Shown piece after piece: positions 48,188 to 58,590 of a DNA stretch of 64,000 nucleotides. The stretch lies in contig JAGUCH010000002.1 in assembly GCA_019096065.1 (NCBI GenBank), positions 13,218,501 through 13,282,500 on the forward strand. Reading direction: 5' to 3'. A program made the translations under genes and the position numbers. Below the pieces are notes generated by a model that saw only the letters and a program-made list of their open reading frames with translations, was not told where the DNA came from and searched no databases. The DNA is from Paracyclopina nana (taxonomy: Eukaryota > Arthropoda > Copepoda > Cyclopoida > Cyclopettidae). Position 1 is the stretch's first letter. The number at the start of each line of letters is the position of its first letter.

Positions 48188-49522
48188 ATGCGTGTCTGCT
48201 TCGAGTGTAGTTTTGCTCCTCAGATGCGACAAGACACCGACTTGATCATGAGGTTGATTCTACTGCTACTCGTGTTATATTTTTCATCCACAATTGGATC
48301 GAGTGCAAGGAAAAGAGTCCTTTCCTTCGGCGGAAATGGCATGATCGGATCTGCAGTTTTGCATCGCATGATCAAGACAAAAGACTACAATGTCACTTTG
48401 GTCAGCCGAGGAAATTGGCACTATGACTCAAGAGTTCGAATCAGACCACATGTGGAGCCTGTCATTTGCGATCGCAACAAAGTACCAACATGCGAAAACT
48501 GTAGCATAAATGCCTTAGATCACTGCGGAGACCTCGTAAAAATCGTACATGACGCAAAAGATGGTTTCGATGTCGTCCTTGACTTCTCTGCCTATGAGCC
48601 CAAATGGGTTCATGATGCTATTGACCTATTAAAGGGCAAGAAAGTTGGCGTGTACATATACATCAGCAGCGATGCAGTCTATGAGGTGTCAGCCCCTAAG
48701 CCAACAAAAAGGCTATCAAAGGAAGAGGACGCTAAACGACCCTCAGACCCAAAGTTGAAGAACCAATTGAAGCAACAAGATCCGTATGGGCATGCTAAGT
48801 TAAGTGGAGAAGAAGCATTGGTTGACCAGCAGGAAAAAGGGGGGTTTCCGTGGGTGGCATTTCGTTACGCTGATGTGATTGGACCTCGTGACGTTACGAG
48901 ACGCTTCGCGTTCTACCATACTTGGCTCAAATTTTATCGTGACATAGAAGTTCCTTTTTACTTGCCGAAAAAATTTGACTCTGTTGAAGAATCCATCACA
49001 TATGTTGAGGACGCAGCTGATATGATCATGAGGACCATAGAAAAGGGGGATCAAGTCTGGAACAACGCTTTCAACATTGCGACTACTTCGGTCGTTACAT
49101 TAGAGCAATTGATCAAGAAAATGGCAACCATCATGAATGTCACTATCAACGAGACTAACAAAGACAACAGCAACTTTCATATGTACCCAACAGTATTTTC
49201 AGGAGGAATGGATATGACGAAAGCTATCGACTTGCTCGATTTTCAGCCCACAGACTTGGACGAAGCTTTGGCAAAATCAATTAGCTGGTATGAAAATGAA
49301 TTTGCCCACAACTACGAATACCGAGAAGAAATGATCTCCGACATAATGGCCAGATTGGTTCCTAAAGAGAAGAGAGGTGAGCTATATCTGGCCATTGACA
49401 GAGAACTGTCCAAGGTAGGCGTCAAGGACCCCAACTATAGGTCCAAGCGTAAAGGCGACATCGAGGTATTAGAAAAGTTTGAGCGCGACCCAAATTTTAA
49501 GCTAAAACGCCAGGAGCTTTGA
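48188..49522 (+). CDS. Secretory-pathway NAD-dependent epimerase/dehydratase-like SDR
   Basis: Single-exon extended short-chain dehydrogenase/reductase-like protein, 444 residues from the first ATG. A second ATG at 48248 starts right at a strong signal peptide (MRLILLLLVLYFSS) and may be the true start. The Rossmann nucleotide-binding motif is FGGNGMIGSAVLHRM. The catalytic region has YIYISSDAVYEV and the downstream YGHAKLSGE, matching the YxxxK pair. Substrate-region motifs include RYADVIGPRD. The C-terminus is charged and carries no KDEL. The enzyme is probably lumenal or secreted; its substrate is unknown. AATAAA directly follows the stop codon. Confidence 0.8.
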   Translation: MRVCFECSFAPQMRQDTDLIMRLILLLLVLYFSSTIGSSARKRVLSFGGNGMIGSAVLHRMIKTKDYNVTLVSRGNWHYDSRVRIRPHVEPVICDRNKVPTCENCSINALDHCGDLVKIVHDAKDGFDVVLDFSAYEPKWVHDAIDLLKGKKVGVYIYISSDAVYEVSAPKPTKRLSKEEDAKRPSDPKLKNQLKQQDPYGHAKLSGEEALVDQQEKGGFPWVAFRYADVIGPRDVTRRFAFYHTWLKFYRDIEVPFYLPKKFDSVEESITYVEDAADMIMRTIEKGDQVWNNAFNIATTSVVTLEQLIKKMATIMNVTINETNKDNSNFHMYPTVFSGGMDMTKAIDLLDFQPTDLDEALAKSISWYENEFAHNYEYREEMISDIMARLVPKEKRGELYLAIDRELSKVGVKDPNYRSKRKGDIEVLEKFERDPNFKLKRQEL

Positions 49523-49528
49523 AATAAA
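49523..49528 (+). promoter_or_regulatory. AATAAA immediately after the SDR stop codon
   Basis: The stop TGA at 49520-49522 is followed without a gap by AATAAA, implying a 3' UTR of only about 20-30 bases if this signal is used. Confidence 0.55.
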
Positions 49529-49548
49529 CTGCAAATACGATTCTTTAC

Positions 49549-49620
49549 GACAAGCCACGTTATATTCGTAGACTGCCTTGGTAGGACAAGCCACGTTATA
49601 TTCGTAGACTGCCTTGGTAG
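49549..49620. repeat. Perfect 36-bp tandem duplication
   Basis: GACAAGCCACGTTATATTCG... occupies 49549-49584 and repeats without a mismatch at 49585-49620. It sits between the converging SDR and RpS14 genes, in their 3' flanks. Confidence 0.9.
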
Positions 49621-49651
49621 GTGAACCAATGACATACGAGAAGAAAACACT

Positions 49652-50303
<652 letters not shown>

Positions 50304-50644
50304 TTTGACGTTCTATTAGGACACGAAGGAAATTCGGTCTTGCTCAACGCCACAAAACTTGTGAAAAGGAAGAGGCTCAGCTGCCGGAAACAAAACAAAG
50401 AGCGCTTCATTGTTGCTTCTTACCAAAAGAGCCACAAAAGCGCTAAAACTGCCGTTTTCAAAGATGATAATTTAGTTTCCTATCTGGTAACAACACATTC
50501 ACAAGATGAATAAGAATCAGACAGTTTGGCGGAAAAATTCAAATCTAGCTTTATTTGTGCGTCAATAATTATCAGAAATGCATGATTCGTTTGCGCCCTA
50601 TCACATTATTTTGTATAAAAGGAAGCATAACAAAGTGATGGTTG
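50304..50644. other. Intergenic between RpS14 and ZIP9-like
   Basis: 341 bp. It contains the RpS14 promoter, including the pyrimidine tract described separately, and the 3' flank of the ZIP9-like gene on the same strand. Confidence 0.4.
50363..50375 (-). promoter_or_regulatory. Pyrimidine initiator (TCT/TOP-type) of RpS14
   Basis: On the minus strand this is CCTCTTCCTTTTC, about 60 bp upstream of the ATG. Animal ribosomal-protein genes usually start transcription at such a C within a pyrimidine tract. Assignment is by position and composition. Confidence 0.45.
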
Positions 50645-51794
50645 TCAGTGATGATGACCAAAAGTCATCAACAGAGGTAATAGTGCCCCAATAACGAGCA
50701 TCATCAGCTCCATTTTGGTGAATCCATGGTTATGACCTCCAGTCATGTTGGTGACCTCGGGCAACACATGCAAGGTAGCAACGTAGAGGAAAGTCCCTGC
50801 GCTGAACAGCATAGATAGGCCAGTTGCTTGGAATGTGTCAAGCTGCATGAAATTCAAATTAAAACATATGCTTTTAAAGTAAAGTAAAAGCATACTTTGC
50901 CACCAATGGCCCCACTGCCGCTGCTTGCAAGGCCAATAAAAGTAATGACAGCCATTGCGGGAGCTGCTACAGAAAAAATCAACAAATGCTTTCTGGCTCG
51001 ATTCCTATCAAGCCCTTCATGCAAAAGAAAAGTCACTAGTCCAAAAGCTGCTGGGGCTTTGTGTAGCATGATAGCCAGGAACACGAGTATTTCTACATCT
51101 AACTCATTTGTAGCTGCAGCGGCCCCCAAAGCTATTCCATCAGCAGCAGCGTGCACCACTAGACCTAGAGTAGTTGTCCAGTTCACAGGTCCATTTCTTT
51201 TCTTACTGTGACCTACAATGGCACATCACAAAATCATTACAAGTTAAATCTGATTAGCTAAGTTTATGTTACCAGAAGATTGTACCAAAGCTTCAGCATC
51301 TGTTGATGGCACTCTGCTTTGGCTACCTGACATATAAGCAGCTAATTGGTCAACGAGCATCATGAAAATGAACCCCATGACAAGGGATATCCCAAGTTGC
51401 CGATCGAGTCCTTCAAACGACACTCCTTCGTCATGATGATGATCTTCTGACAGCTTCCTCCCAACTAATGCAGTTGGGTCACTTTCAGCTACACCTATCA
51501 TTTTCATTTATGATCAACAGTCCTCTAAATGTTGAGGTTGTATCTGTTACCTGTAATATCACTGCTACTTCTGGCGAGCCTTTCAGCCTTCATCGTGTAG
51601 GCCTTGATGAGAGTAAGAACACCCTCAGGAATAATGACAGCAAAGGCCACGCCGACAAGAAGGCCAGCACCCATCACGGAAACCATGTGCAGCTTCTCCT
51701 CACTCATGGGCATGAAAAGCGGCGCTGATCCAGCTCCGTAGGAGCCCACAAGCATCACCAAAGAAAAAGTAATGAGCTGACCCAAACCTTCCAT
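50645..51794 (-). CDS. SLC39A9: Zinc transporter ZIP9 (SLC39A9) homologue
   Basis: ZIP-family zinc transporter, Golgi and plasma membrane in vertebrates, importing zinc to the cytosol. Exons 51794-51551, 51494-51273, 51212-50896 and 50842-50645 join in phase to 326 residues. The start [10 protein letters not shown] was chosen because the frame upstream lacks a membrane segment. About eight transmembrane helices are present. The metal-binding helices show [14 protein letters not shown] (TM4) and [12 protein letters not shown] (TM5), the ZIP signatures. A histidine-rich loop (EDHHHDE) precedes TM3, and the C-terminus ends GHHH. Slightly longer than the human 307 residues. Confidence 0.93.
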
Positions 51795-52122
51795 TTTTTC
51801 GATGATCGCTATCCGTTCAACCAGATTTCCGAACACTTGTTTGCCCTGGTTAATTAGACAATCGATTCGCAGGTGTGTAAGAGTCGACGACAAATGATGT
51901 GTTTCATTTTTCAGAAAATTTGCTTTAGTCGACGCAACTTATTTGACGAGAAAAATTCACTTTCTTTTGTTGACGCACGAAGATTTGCTGCCACTTGCAA
52001 GAGATAACTTTTCCCACTTGACACTACATTTTATATTCTAAAACCCACCATAGATAGTGTAGCAGTGGGAACTGTCAGTGCTTAGAGGTTCATACTTCAG
52101 CCAAAAATCAAAACATTCTAGA
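51795..52122. promoter_or_regulatory. Shared 5' region of ZIP9-like and zinc-finger genes
   Basis: 328 bp between divergent start codons. It probably holds both promoters; no specific element was recognised. Confidence 0.35.
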
Positions 52123-53428
52123 ATGAACTCTGACGGTGGATCATCGGAGGAATTTTTCGAGAAATTTGAAGGGTACACAATTCCGAAGAAGAAGCCAATT
52201 GCGCCAAAGTCAACTGATGAGGAAACGCCAATGACTGTCACGAGCTCGGTGCCATGTCCGGTTCCTCACCCTGATGACACCAAAACTCCTATGAAGGCTC
52301 CGGCTAGAAAAGTGTCCAAGAGGTCAGCCTCTGATTTTTTTAAGGCATGAAAGCGATGACGAAGCGACAGTGCCTGATGTCAACAGAAAAGATCCCTTGG
52401 GGCTTGAGCCTATTCTCACTTACGGTGAGGCAAAGATGATGAGGCATACTCTGGCTGAGGAGTGGTTTTCTCGCTTTGAAGGAGAAATGCCAGAATTCAT
52501 TGTAGACAAATGCACTGACAGCCAGTGCGAAGTTTGCCAAGTGACATTTGACTCGAGATCTGTGGCAAAGACGCACTATGCTGGCAAGCCTCATACCAAG
52601 AAATGTATTCAAGCTATGCACAAATGGAACGAAGAGGATCCTTCTCGCAACATAATACCTACGCTGAAGCAACATGAAGTGTCATCCTCAGCTGATGATG
52701 TCGGAGGCAGCTTTGATGAGTTGGAAGCGGCCTCTCAAATTGTCGATGAAAAATATTGCAGCATATGTGACATAGAGTTGTCCTCCAAAGTTGTGGCTGA
52801 CAGCCATTACCAGGGCAAAAATCATGCCAAGCAGCTCCGAAAATTGGCTTCTGGAACCTATGTTCCTAAGCATAAGAGGGCTTTCCCTGAGTTGAAGAAA
52901 CCCAAGCTGGCAGACTTCATTGGAAGCTCCGAGGTCTTGGGCGACAGCGAGGGTCGACAAGGATCTGGAAACCGATTTTTCTGCCTAGGTTGTCATTTGC
53001 ACTTTAGTTGCAGCGAAAAGTACAATGCTCACTTGGCCAGCTCAGTACACAAAGAGAAGGCCTCAGGGTCGAATGGTGAATCGAAATCTCTGGTCAAACC
53101 TGAAGAGCTTGTCTCGAGTCCAGCACCTGCCGCTGCCATTCCATTGATTCCAAACCCTAACTCGATTGACCAAATGTTGAGCCAACTTCGCCAGAATCCC
53201 AAGGCTGCTTTTGAATGCTCCCTTTGCAAAGTTCAATGCACGAGTCAAGACATGCTTAGCATGCACCTCAATGGAAAGTCTCATAAGAAAAAGTTGGCTT
53301 TGTTAGAGTACTCGGGAACTCCAGGAGGATTCAAATGTGAAATATGCAACATCGAAACCACAGACGCGAATGGGCTGCAAATGCACATGAGCGGAAAGAA
53401 GCACTTGAAAAAAGTAGCCGCTCATTAA
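52123..53428 (+). CDS. U1-type C2H2 zinc-finger protein with an apparent frameshift
   Basis: Probable nucleic-acid-binding protein of the ZNF346/ZNF385-like group. Frame 1 from the ATG at 52123 ends at TGA near 52348. The main part (frame +1 shifted) is open from about 52277 to the stop at 53426-53428. The change falls at a run of seven T at about 52334-52341, and one T fewer would make one continuous protein of about 434 residues. Five matrin/U1-type fingers follow: CEVCQVTF...H, CSICDIEL...H, CLGCHLHF...H, CSLCKVQC...H and CEICNIET...H, each ending in a HxxxH-like pair with basic residues. A 22-bp intron at this point is possible on paper but implausibly short. Confidence 0.75.
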
Positions 53429-53515
53429 ATGTTTATTACTGATATTTATTGCTGATCCCGGATAACATTTGAAATTAAGACATTTCAATGACAATTTCAG
53501 AGACTAATTATTACA

Positions 53516-53890
53516 TCATTGCTGATCTCCAGCACCACTGTCATTGGCTGCTGCACAGCCAATTCTCCTGACTAAAGTTGGCCTTGGCGTAACCACAATT
53601 TTACGAGGAAACCGAATGTCCACATAATAGATCTTTCCGTCGTCCAGTAAAGTCAAGTTTGTAATTCGAAATCCCTCCTGGTCGAATATTTTGAGGTGTC
53701 TTGAGCGAAAACATCTCGTCCAGCCTTTCGGCATGATGTCTGTAGCCAGTTTACTAATGATATCATCAAACTTTGTATCCTTCTCCGAAAATAAGTAGAA
53801 CACTTTTCGTTCTTCTTGGTCTGGACGACCAAATACAGGAGGGGGGCCCCACGAAAAGAAAATTTTCTTTATCTGGTGCCTAGACGCCAT
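53516..53890 (-). CDS. Small protein with a doublecortin-like (ubiquitin-fold) domain
   Basis: Single-exon, 124 residues, start MASRHQIKK. Residues about 38-95 fit the DCX pattern: a FDDIISKLATDI helix, a basic strand, then FDQEGFRITNLTLLDDGKIYYV, resembling the end of DCX domains where a GxxV..L.DL.DG.xYVA motif is usual. Typical DCX proteins are larger and carry two domains, so this is either a one-domain family member or a diverged relative. The match is by eye. The N-terminal WGPPPVFGRP stretch and the C-terminal Ala/Gly tail are not recognised. It converges with the zinc-finger gene, 87 bp between stops. Confidence 0.6.
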   Translation of the reverse strand: MASRHQIKKIFFSWGPPPVFGRPDQEERKVFYLFSEKDTKFDDIISKLATDIMPKGWTRCFRSRHLKIFDQEGFRITNLTLLDDGKIYYVDIRFPRKIVVTPRPTLVRRIGCAAANDSGAGDQQ

Positions 53891-53958
53891 TTTTGTACCG
53901 GAACAGAAAGCTTTACTGGTTGAGGTTGACTACAACCGGCAATCGCCAGGCGCTAGTA

Positions 53959-54443
53959 ATGGAACGAGTTTCATCTTGGCTTGAAAGCTTGAAACTAAAA
54001 CTCAGCTTGAGCTACACAAGCAAAAAGCTTGGGATCGCTCGAACCAAATTTTGAAAAGCTCGAAAAGCTTGAGGCTTAAAAAATGCAAAACTTGAAAAAG
54101 CTTGACATCAAAAAAATTCAAGACTTTTTCCATTTATTATCTAAAGAAAAAAGGGCTTATTTTAAAATTAACAAATACAATAGGGAAATCAGTACCTTAT
54201 CAAAGTTAAAGTTATGTCTGTCATTTTATCGTTTTTTGGGTAATTTTGTCAAATCTGGTGACTAATCGCCATTTTTTATTTTAAAAAGCACTAAAAAGTG
54301 AAAAGCTTGAAAAAAGCTTGAAATGTGAAATTTTGAGCTTGAAAAAGCTTGATAATCATTTTCAAAAGCTTGGGATCGCTCGAACACATTTCTAAAAGCT
54401 CGAAGCAAGCTTGATCAAGCTGAAAATTTCCGGCTCGTTCCAT
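53959..54443. repeat. Repeat element with ATGGAACGAG inverted ends and AAAGCTTG words
   Basis: ATGGAACGAG at 53959-53968 is mirrored by CTCGTTCCAT at 54434-54443. The interior has about nine copies of AAAAGCTTG and two of GGGATCGCTCGAAC (near 54030 and 54370). Flanks on both sides contain similar CCAGGCGC words, possibly a long target duplication. Another CTCGTTCCAT end lies at 54733-54742. No protein is encoded. Confidence 0.5.
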
Positions 54444-56180
54444 CGCAACCAGGCGCCAACTGGTAATAATAGGAAATGGTGGTGATGCAACAAGCTCAAC
54501 CTCGACTCACTTAGAAACCGTCGAACTCGAAAAATAAATTCCGGTAAGGCACGAAATTTTTTCGTCAACTCGAATGAACGAACTCAAACACTAAAATTGG
54601 TGAATTTATTAAGCAATTGGCTGAAAACTGAGGCGAACTCAGATGACTGTAATCAATACTGCCAAATTAAAAAATGAGGCAACTCGAACAATTTTTTGCA
54701 ACTCGGAATCCGCTCGAACCCAATTATTTCGGCTCGTTCCATCACTTGTAAACGCATAAACTAAAACGGAAATCAATCAAGCTAACTCAGCTGGACCGTC
54801 TCATTCCGCCCAAGCTAAGCGCGGAGCCCGAGAGCCCATACTCTCCTGCTCAGTAGTCACTAGTCAGTAGTAGTCAGCAATCAGCACTCAAAGCTACGGC
54901 ACTGACTACTGAGACAGTGCCACAGTGGGGAAAGAGTCAAACTCAAAGAGAGGCAAATTGAATCGTGATTCAACACGTTGGTAAAACTTGGAAGATTTCA
55001 ATTTCGAGGACTGATTGATTTTATCGAGTAAGCAAGGAAGAATCAAGCTTATGGAAGCATTGGTGTCCGTCATCAAATCTAAGGTAGGCCGATATTTTTG
55101 TTTGTCTTAGGGCTTTTAAAAAAATCTCGCAGAATAAGCGGTAGAAAACATCTGTCAACACTCAAGCAATGTCATCGAATCTTGCCACAGAAGTTATTGC
55201 CTTTTGTTCCCCTTTGAAGCGTGACAGCAGCTGTCCGATGACATAGATTTGAAGGCTGCAAGGGCTAAAAACCTTGTGAATCAATTTCAAATCCCTTGGG
55301 CAGGTTCATTTTGCATTTTACTATTCGATCTCATAACCCACGGGTCAGTTCAGTGCGATATTAAAATCCGGGTGATTCGACTCTAAAATCTCTGATCTTA
55401 AGATATTTCCTTAATTCGATCTTGCTACTGGCACTCGATATGAGTTGCTTTTATACAATTTGCCACGATACAAATTACTACAAGTTGCTTTGATGCAAAC
55501 TGCTATGATACATTTTCCCATGAGAATTACGATTCCTAATATGATGCAATTTCATATTGACCAAATCCTTCTCTGGCTCTGGCTTGCTCCTATACTATAG
55601 ATCATATTGGCTCCTCCGTCAATGCACTGCTTTGATGTAATGTTAATGGGACCCTACCTACTTCACTACTTCTTTACATGCGCGGAGCTGATTATTTGCT
55701 TCAAAACTAGGCTCATTAGAGATCTTAACACTTGATGAAAGGACAAGTTGATCAACATGAAATAGGTGATGATTTATCATAATTTTCATTTTGTTGCAAA
55801 AATACGATTATTACGATCCATAAATCTACGACCGCAAGCGCTGAGCGCGTTAGCTTGCTGTGACCTGACAATGCTCAAAAGTTTCTCTTGACTATGCTGA
55901 TTTTCCTTATTGGAACCGGGCTATTATAGATGGAAAAAACATTTCCTCAAAAAGTGTCACCCTTTAAAAATCGAAAAAATATTATCAATATTAATGTTAA
56001 TAAATGTTTCTAGCTGAATATGCATCAAAGAGGCAAGCAGTGTAATGATGTACTAAATTGAGTTAAGAAATATTTTATGCTTGACTTAAAATTGATCATA
56101 TTCTAATCCAAACTATGCCGCCTTGATCAGTTTTGACTGTTGAATTTCCGTCAAATAAAATTGCACCTCCCCCTAGCGGA
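54444..56180. other. Non-coding, repeat-derived DNA
   Basis: No gene. It contains an ACTCGAA-rich stretch (54500-54740), an AGTAGTCAGT-type low-complexity stretch (54850-54910), and copy A of a dispersed repeat (55454-55800) that recurs at 57494-57633 and 58384-58495. Confidence 0.45.
55454..55800 (+). repeat. Dispersed repeat, copy A
   Basis: Bases 55454-55590 align with 57494-57633 (shared words TTTGATGCAAA, CAAATCCTTCTC, GGCTTGCTCC). Bases 55677-55800 align with 58384-58495 (CATGCGCGGAGCTGATTATTTG, GATGATTTA, GTTGTTGCAAA). Copy B carries about 700 bp of extra sequence between the two halves. Confidence 0.65.
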
Positions 56181-56188
56181 TTAGTTTC
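56181..56188. repeat. hAT-type target duplication TTAGTTTC (left)
   Basis: Identical to 57425-57432 on the other side of the element. Eight-base duplications are the hallmark of hAT transposition. Confidence 0.85.
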
Positions 56189-56408
56189 CAGGGTGACCAG
56201 ATGTGGCTATTTATAGCCAAAGTGGCTATTTTTGACCCGTGTGTGGCTACGGAAATTTGGCCCGAATAGCCATAGCCATTTGTGGCTATTTTTAAATAGT
56301 CCGAAAATTTGATATTTTTACTTAATAAACGCTTGAAAATCATCAAAAAAGCAGGGGAAAAAATGAAATTTGCAAAAATGGCTGACTTTTTTAATAGTTA
56401 TTTATTTC

Positions 56409-56583
56409 GAGCTGGGGCACGTAAAGTAGGGTCATTAAATAGCTGAGCGAGGATTTTAAAATGGGAAAACTCGAGTACAGCTTTACTAGCCCGAGCCTGC
56501 GAGGGCTGTAATTGTACGAGTGTTTTTCCATTTTAAAATCCGAGGTCAGCTATTTAATGACCCAATTTTACGTGCCCCAGCTC
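56409..56583. repeat. Long imperfect palindrome inside the hAT element
   Basis: GAGCTGGGGCACGTAAA at the left is mirrored by the right arm ending CGTGCCCCAGCTC. The arms of about 72 bp pair through GGGTCATTAAATAGCT, TTTTAAAAT and CTCGAGTAC, with a loop of about 25 bases. It would form a strong hairpin. Confidence 0.8.
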
Positions 56584-56765
56584 AAAATATACAATTTTAT
56601 ATACTGTAATACGATTTTCGAGTGTTTTAATGAAGTTACCAGGCTGCCCCGTGCCCTAGAAAATGCTGCTCGGTTTTTATGCTATGTATCACTGGCTCTC
56701 ATCAGCTAGCATCCAGTGGTTTGAGAGCAATAAAATAGACTTTTAAATTGCATTTCATGTGAATT

Positions 56766-56837
56766 GCACCTATGGCATAGTGGTTAGAGGGCTTGGCTCT
56801 TGATTCCGCAGTCTAGGGTTCAAACCCCAGTCTTTCC
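56766..56837 (+). other. tRNA-derived sequence 1 (A and B boxes)
   Basis: An A-box-like TGGCATAGTGGTTAGAG and a B-box-like GGGTTCAAACC lie at tRNA spacing. The T-loop TTCAAAC is canonical and most of its stem pairs, but the acceptor ends do not pair. This is a tRNA pseudogene or SINE head rather than a functional tRNA. Confidence 0.55.
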
Positions 56838-56909
56838 TCAATTTTTTTGGTTTCTTTATCTGACTTAAATTATGTTTTAGTCCTATACATAGCATGCAAT
56901 TTTCATGGT

Positions 56910-56980
56910 GTCACCATAGCTCAGTGGCAAGAGTATTGGAATGCTGATCCAACTGGCTGAGGTTCAAATCTTGGATGATT
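56910..56980 (+). other. tRNA-derived sequence 2 (A and B boxes)
   Basis: A-box TAGCTCAGTGGCAAGAG (56917-56933) and B-box GGTTCAAATCT (56961-56971). The T stem has mismatches and the acceptor pairs poorly. Same orientation as the first, about 145 bp away. Confidence 0.55.
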
Positions 56981-57424
56981 CTCTCTTTTTTCTAACTTCT
57001 TTGGAATGTTGATTAGTTTCGTGGAATATGAGGGCATTAAACTACTTAAAATCCCTCAAATTTGATTCCAGGGACGTTAAGTATTTAATATCCCCCAAAT
57101 TGCTTAGAAAGAACTGTGATATAAAAGAGCTGAGTCGGATCGGTAAACTGAATTATAACACGAGGAAATCGTATTACAGTATATAAAAATCTTTTGCCAC
57201 CATTATAAGAAGAAAATCATAAGTAATTACTTGATTTCATCCACAACAATTCCCAAAAATGGTAAAATTTTTCATAATAACTAATTTTATCTTGAAAATT
57301 CCTAAAAATGTGGCGATTTTTTACCAATTTGTGGCTATTTTGCGCAATTTTTCTGAGATAGCCAAACGTGGCTATTTTAGGTGAAAATCTGGCTACAACC
57401 CACTCAAATTTTCTGGTCACCCTG

Positions 57425-58568
57425 TTAGTTTCCCACGTGTTTTGAACCAGGCTATATATTGCTTGAAAACGCAACTGAATATGAATATTTATTTTGCAAT
57501 TTGCTACGATACCAATCACTACTAATTGCTTTGATGCAAATTGCTATCATACAGTTTCCCATGATAATTACGTTTACTTATAAGATGCAATTTGATGCTG
57601 AACAAATCCTTCTCAGGCTTTGGCTTGCTCCTCCATCAATGTATAAGCTAAAGGCCGGCGTAAAATCGCTAGGTTCCATGCGCCATCTAGCAACTTTGCC
57701 CTGTACATTTGACATGGCTACACTCCACTAATGGGCTATTTTTTTGGCTTTTGGTGCACTAGTTCTAAAACCTTTATTAATATGACATAATCTACGGATA
57801 AAATGGCACCCTTTCAAGCCATAAAACCATAAGCAACTCACACAAATTTCCAAGCTTTTCATTACTGAAACCATTTTTTTCTAACCTAGCTCCGCTGATC
57901 AGCGGATCAATCAATCAAATTGCCGCTCGTGATCATGTGACAAGTTTCGCGCGCGACAGTTTCTCCTAATAGCAAGCAAGACAAATGTAGTTCGGTAAAA
58001 TGACACGAGAGCTTTTTGGCGTCGCTAGTGGTCAGGGGGGCTTATTTGGCTCAAGATTAAAAAATATGCTCTTTAAAAGTAATTTATTTTCATGGCCTAG
58101 TTCAGATATTCTTATCCATACACTGATTTTGAAGGCGAAAAATGAAGTTTTTTCTTCAATATTCACCGAATACCACCCTGAACAAAAGTTTGCATACACC
58201 TCAGCGAGTTATCTGCCCCCCTAAAATACCGTGTCGCCACCGAGCGGAATTTTGAGTCCCTGATAAAACTCATTTGTCTTGCTTGCTATATACTTGCCCT
58301 AAAAGCGCCATCTAGCGAAAAAGTTTGTCCTTCCAATGGCTTATTGCGTTGATGCTAATGTCACTTACGTCTCTACTACTTTTCATGCGCGGAGCTGATT
58401 ATTTGATTCAAAAATTTGATGAAGGGAAAAGTTGGTTAACTTGAAAAAGGCGATGATTTACCTTAATTTGCATGTTGTTGCAAATCAGGATTCAGATTAT
58501 TTAGCAATTTTGATTGTAGGCCCTCTGCATTTTATGCACCAGGAGAAAAGGGAATTTTCAGTTAAGTG
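57425..58568. other. Non-coding DNA with copy B of the dispersed repeat
   Basis: It begins with the right hAT target duplication (57425-57432). Copy B halves lie at 57494-57633 and 58384-58495. The 75-codon frame at 58000-58224 has no supporting feature. A minus-strand AATAAA at 58569-58574 just beyond serves TTLL12. Confidence 0.5.
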
Positions 58569-58590
58569 TTTTATTGCATGAGACCTGACA

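Larger units (their letters stand above)
56593..57190. mobile_element. Nested segment with 32-bp inverted repeats
   Basis: The left arm 56593-56624 (containing TATACTGTAATACGATTT) is mirrored at 57159-57190, with only a few mismatches. The enclosed 530 bp holds two tRNA-like sequences. It looks like a second insertion nested in the hAT element, or an older internal symmetry of it. Confidence 0.6.
56189..57424. mobile_element. Non-autonomous hAT-type element (MITE), 1.24 kb
   Basis: Terminal inverted repeats CAGGGTGACCAGA (56189-56201) and TCTGGTCACCCTG (57412-57424) are perfect, with 8-bp TTAGTTTC duplications on both sides. Subterminal GTGGCTATTT/AAATAGCCAC words extend the symmetry. No transposase is encoded. 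The interior carries a long palindrome and a second pair of inverted repeats enclosing tRNA-like sequences. Confidence 0.85.

Noticed and set aside
52328..52349. 22-bp intron restoring the zinc-finger reading frame
   Set aside because: Splice-like ends exist, but the length is far below functional animal introns. A homopolymer indel explains the data better.
56766..56980. Two functional tRNA genes
   Set aside because: A and B boxes are present, but acceptor stems do not pair properly and both lie inside a transposon.
58000..58224. 75-codon plus-strand frame near the hAT region
   Set aside because: Lies in repeat-derived DNA with no splice partner or recognisable feature.
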